A stretch of DNA of 5,079 bases from CAZESS01 sp964594625. Lineage in GTDB: Archaea; Thermoplasmatota; E2; UBA202; DSCA01. The stretch spans positions 1 to 5,079 of the forward strand of contig CAZQNC010000101.1 in NCBI GenBank assembly GCA_964594625.1, written 5' to 3'. A program made the translations under genes and the position numbers. The notes beneath the pieces are model-generated. The model ran no database searches. It saw only the letters and a program-made list of their open reading frames with translations, and had not been told where the DNA came from. Positions 5,069 to 5,079 of the stretch are shown in pieces; the first letter of the stretch is position 1, and each line of letters starts with the position of its first letter.

Positions 5069-5079
5069 CGGTTAAAAAA
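5069..5079 (-). promoter_or_regulatory. possible TATA box of the queH-like gene
   Basis: The minus strand reads TTTTTTAACC at the window edge, centred about 24 nt upstream of the ATG at 5050. It fits a leaderless start, but its upstream BRE lies outside the window. Confidence 0.3.

Noticed and set aside
1..5079. CRISPR array, tRNA, rRNA, insertion sequence or att site
   Set aside because: No regularly spaced repeats, cloverleaf, rRNA-like sequence, transposase or terminal inverted repeats were seen.

Overview
This GC-rich window most resembles the genome of a methanogenic euryarchaeon, possibly Methanocellales or Methanosarcinales. The evidence is the set of families present: an archaeal zinc-ribbon/PUA/PP-loop/ferredoxin fusion usually annotated as PAPS reductase, a CapK/F390-synthetase-like adenylate-forming enzyme, a short archaeal dUTPase-like protein, a THEP1-type NTPase and a QueH-type protein. 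Many starts have AT-rich TATA-like boxes about 24-27 nt upstream of the start codon and weak or absent Shine-Dalgarno sequences, as in archaeal leaderless transcription. The taxon is inferred from remembered family features, not from a search.

Layout. Positions 1-82 (+) hold the last 26 codons of an unidentified gene. It overlaps the next gene by four bases (GTGA), which fixes the start of the PP-loop/ferredoxin gene at 79 (79-1839, +). That gene abuts the convergent CapK/PaaK-like gene (1840-3261, -) with no intergenic base. The interval 3262-3486 is the only real non-coding stretch. Reading leftward on the minus strand it holds an operator-like palindrome, the best TATA/BRE in the window, a long hairpin whose left arm is followed by T7, and a G-quadruplex motif on the plus strand. 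Together these could be a small RNA or attenuated leader upstream of the CapK-like gene, or in part the terminator of the dUTPase-like gene. The dUTPase-like gene (3487-3921, -) and the THEP1 NTPase (4003-4494, +) diverge from an 81-bp shared promoter region. THEP1 converges on the QueH-like gene (4505-5050, -) across 10 bases containing a T6 tract.

Functional picture. There is no single obvious operon pathway. Two genes are candidate RNA-modification or Fe-S enzymes: the PUA/PP-loop/ferredoxin protein and the QueH-like protein. Two are nucleotide-handling proteins with a common promoter region: the dUTPase-like protein, which seems to have lost catalytic motifs, and the THEP1 NTPase. The CapK-like enzyme stands alone, with an unusual substitution at its C-terminal lysine motif. 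The most novel candidates are the structured 3316-3480 interval and the likely non-PAPS role of the first full gene.
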